Source of the DNA: an uncultured Flavobacteriales bacterium
GTDB taxonomy: Bacteria; Bacteroidota; Bacteroidia; Flavobacteriales; Crocinitomicaceae
Direction of reading: 5' to 3'
Length of the DNA stretch: 64,000 nucleotides
Assembly (NCBI GenBank): GCA_946480815.1
Contig: CAMLLB010000015.1
Coordinates: 1 to 64,000 of the forward strand
The first letter of the stretch is position 1, and the number at the start of each line of letters is the position of its first letter. Shown in pieces: positions 63,557-64,000 of this stretch. The notes below the pieces were generated by a model. It did no database searches. It had not been told where the DNA came from and saw only the letters and a list, made by a program, of their open reading frames with translations. The translations under genes and the position numbers were made by a program.

Positions 63557-64000
63557 GTGGAGAAAGTTATTCGCATTCAAAACGGAAGGATTGATCAGCT
63601 TGGTCAAACAGTCCTTGATAACATCAATTTCGAGGTGGAATCGGATGAATTGGTTTTTTTGATCGGGAAAACGGGTTCCGGGAAGAGTAGCTTGTTGAAA
63701 GTGCTCTATGGAGAATTGGAACTGAGCGACGGCTCCGGTTCTATGGTGGAATATGATCTGAAAAGACTTTCCAAGAGACAAATTCCAAATCTGCGCAGAA
63801 AATTGGGTGTGGTTTTCCAGGATTTCCAATTGCTTTCGGATCGTTCGATTAACGACAACCTGCGTTTTGTGATGAAGGCAACAGGCTGGAAAGACAAACG
63901 CGAAATGGACCAGCGGATCCGTACTGTTTTATCAATGGTGGGGCTGGAAGGGAAGGAGCATATTCAGCCACACAGACTTTCCGGAGGTGAGCAGCAACGT
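63557..64000 (+). CDS. ftsE: cell-division ATP-binding protein FtsE (cut by window end)
   Basis: 148 codons before the window ends, from GTG 63557; an in-frame stop lies 19 bases upstream. VEKVIRIQNGRIDQLGQTVL opens it; Walker A is LIGKTGSGKSSLLKVLYGEL (about 38-50), the Q-loop region is GVVFQDFQLLSDRSINDNLR, and the signature LSGGEQQR ends the visible part. The KTGSGKSSLL and FQDFQLLxDR signatures fit FtsE, which with FtsX controls septal wall hydrolases. Divergent from the TPR/barrel operon; ftsX would be expected downstream. Confidence 0.85.
   Translation, partial: MEKVIRIQNGRIDQLGQTVLDNINFEVESDELVFLIGKTGSGKSSLLKVLYGELELSDGSGSMVEYDLKRLSKRQIPNLRRKLGVVFQDFQLLSDRSINDNLRFVMKATGWKDKREMDQRIRTVLSMVGLEGKEHIQPHRLSGGEQQR

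Noticed and set aside
63521..63897. Minus-strand frames near the window end
   Set aside because: Antisense to ftsE, whose Walker A and LSGGEQQR motifs are clear on the plus strand.
1..64000. CRISPR arrays, prophage, insertion sequences, toxin-antitoxin pairs
   Set aside because: No regularly spaced repeats, transposase, integrase, phage structural gene or toxin-antitoxin pair seen.

Overview
This 64 kb window looks like a chromosomal segment of a Bacteroidota bacterium, probably order Flavobacteriales. A Crocinitomicaceae relative such as Fluviicola is possible, but that is an inference from style, not a database result. The evidence is: six secreted proteins ending in a type IX secretion (T9SS) sorting domain with the YPNP/WPNP/FPNP signature; many short lipoproteins; promoter-like TAnnTTTG boxes; weak Shine-Dalgarno sites; SprB-type repeats; a CCDC81-type HU plus SPOR protein; and GH3-family and DUF4382 proteins. 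Most genes are ordinary chromosomal ones. I see no phage, insertion sequence, CRISPR array or rRNA, and no conventional tRNA.

Layout. 0-3 kb: a lipoprotein and RNase R. 3-7.4 kb: an RNA-repair locus made of rtcB, a soluble slipin, a 729 bp intergenic region rich in RNA structure, and a divergent WYL-domain regulator. 7.5-12.5 kb: ferritin, then a 1302-residue fusion of beta-propeller sensor, adenylate cyclase and HD domain, then a lipoprotein. 12.6-19.4 kb: tandem universal stress protein, GH3-family enzyme, EamA transporter, secreted C-type lectin, fructose-1,6-bisphosphatase and small membrane proteins. 19.4-22.5 kb: a three-gene operon of a formylglycine-generating-enzyme-like protein, an ECF sigma factor and a putative anti-sigma factor. 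22.7-38 kb: T9SS cargo (including an S1 and an M43 protease), DUF4382 lipoprotein, Mfd, and a TPR/HTH sensor regulator. 38-48.5 kb: BlaI-like repressor, exported C1 peptidase, DprA, TonB receptor, UvrC, M48 peptidase, cyclase-family hydrolase, HemJ. 48.6-58 kb: ArsR-like regulator, crotonase, flippase, SprB-repeat protein, HU-SPOR protein, a MacAB/Lol-type ABC system and an HxlR regulator. 58-64 kb: a TPR/outer-membrane-barrel operon and, running off the end, ftsE.

The most unusual part is 4.5-6.4 kb. On the minus strand, just upstream of slipin-rtcB, positions 6053-5986 fold into a complete tRNA elbow (T arm, acceptor stem, D arm) in circularly permuted order. The 3' half comes first and a 6-nt AGAAAA loop joins it to the 5' half. 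A downstream 5-bp/7-nt hairpin carries the loop CTTTTAA, identical to a tRNA-Lys(UUU) anticodon loop. A second long-range-closed RNA domain follows. The slipin-rtcB gap holds two hairpins with exactly complementary loops. Two CGCAA-N5-TTGCG palindromes, one at each end of the divergent promoter region, are good candidate WYL-regulator operators. Since RtcB ligates broken tRNAs, a tRNA-mimic RNA beside rtcB could be a sensor, decoy, guide or substrate of the repair system.

Other non-obvious signals: a 26-30 bp palindrome present three times (twice flanking the ArsR-like gene, once about 30 kb away); a frameshifted gene remnant at about 35.3-35.5 kb; a 16-bp palindrome upstream of the HxlR gene; and a 17-bp direct repeat flanking the first gene.
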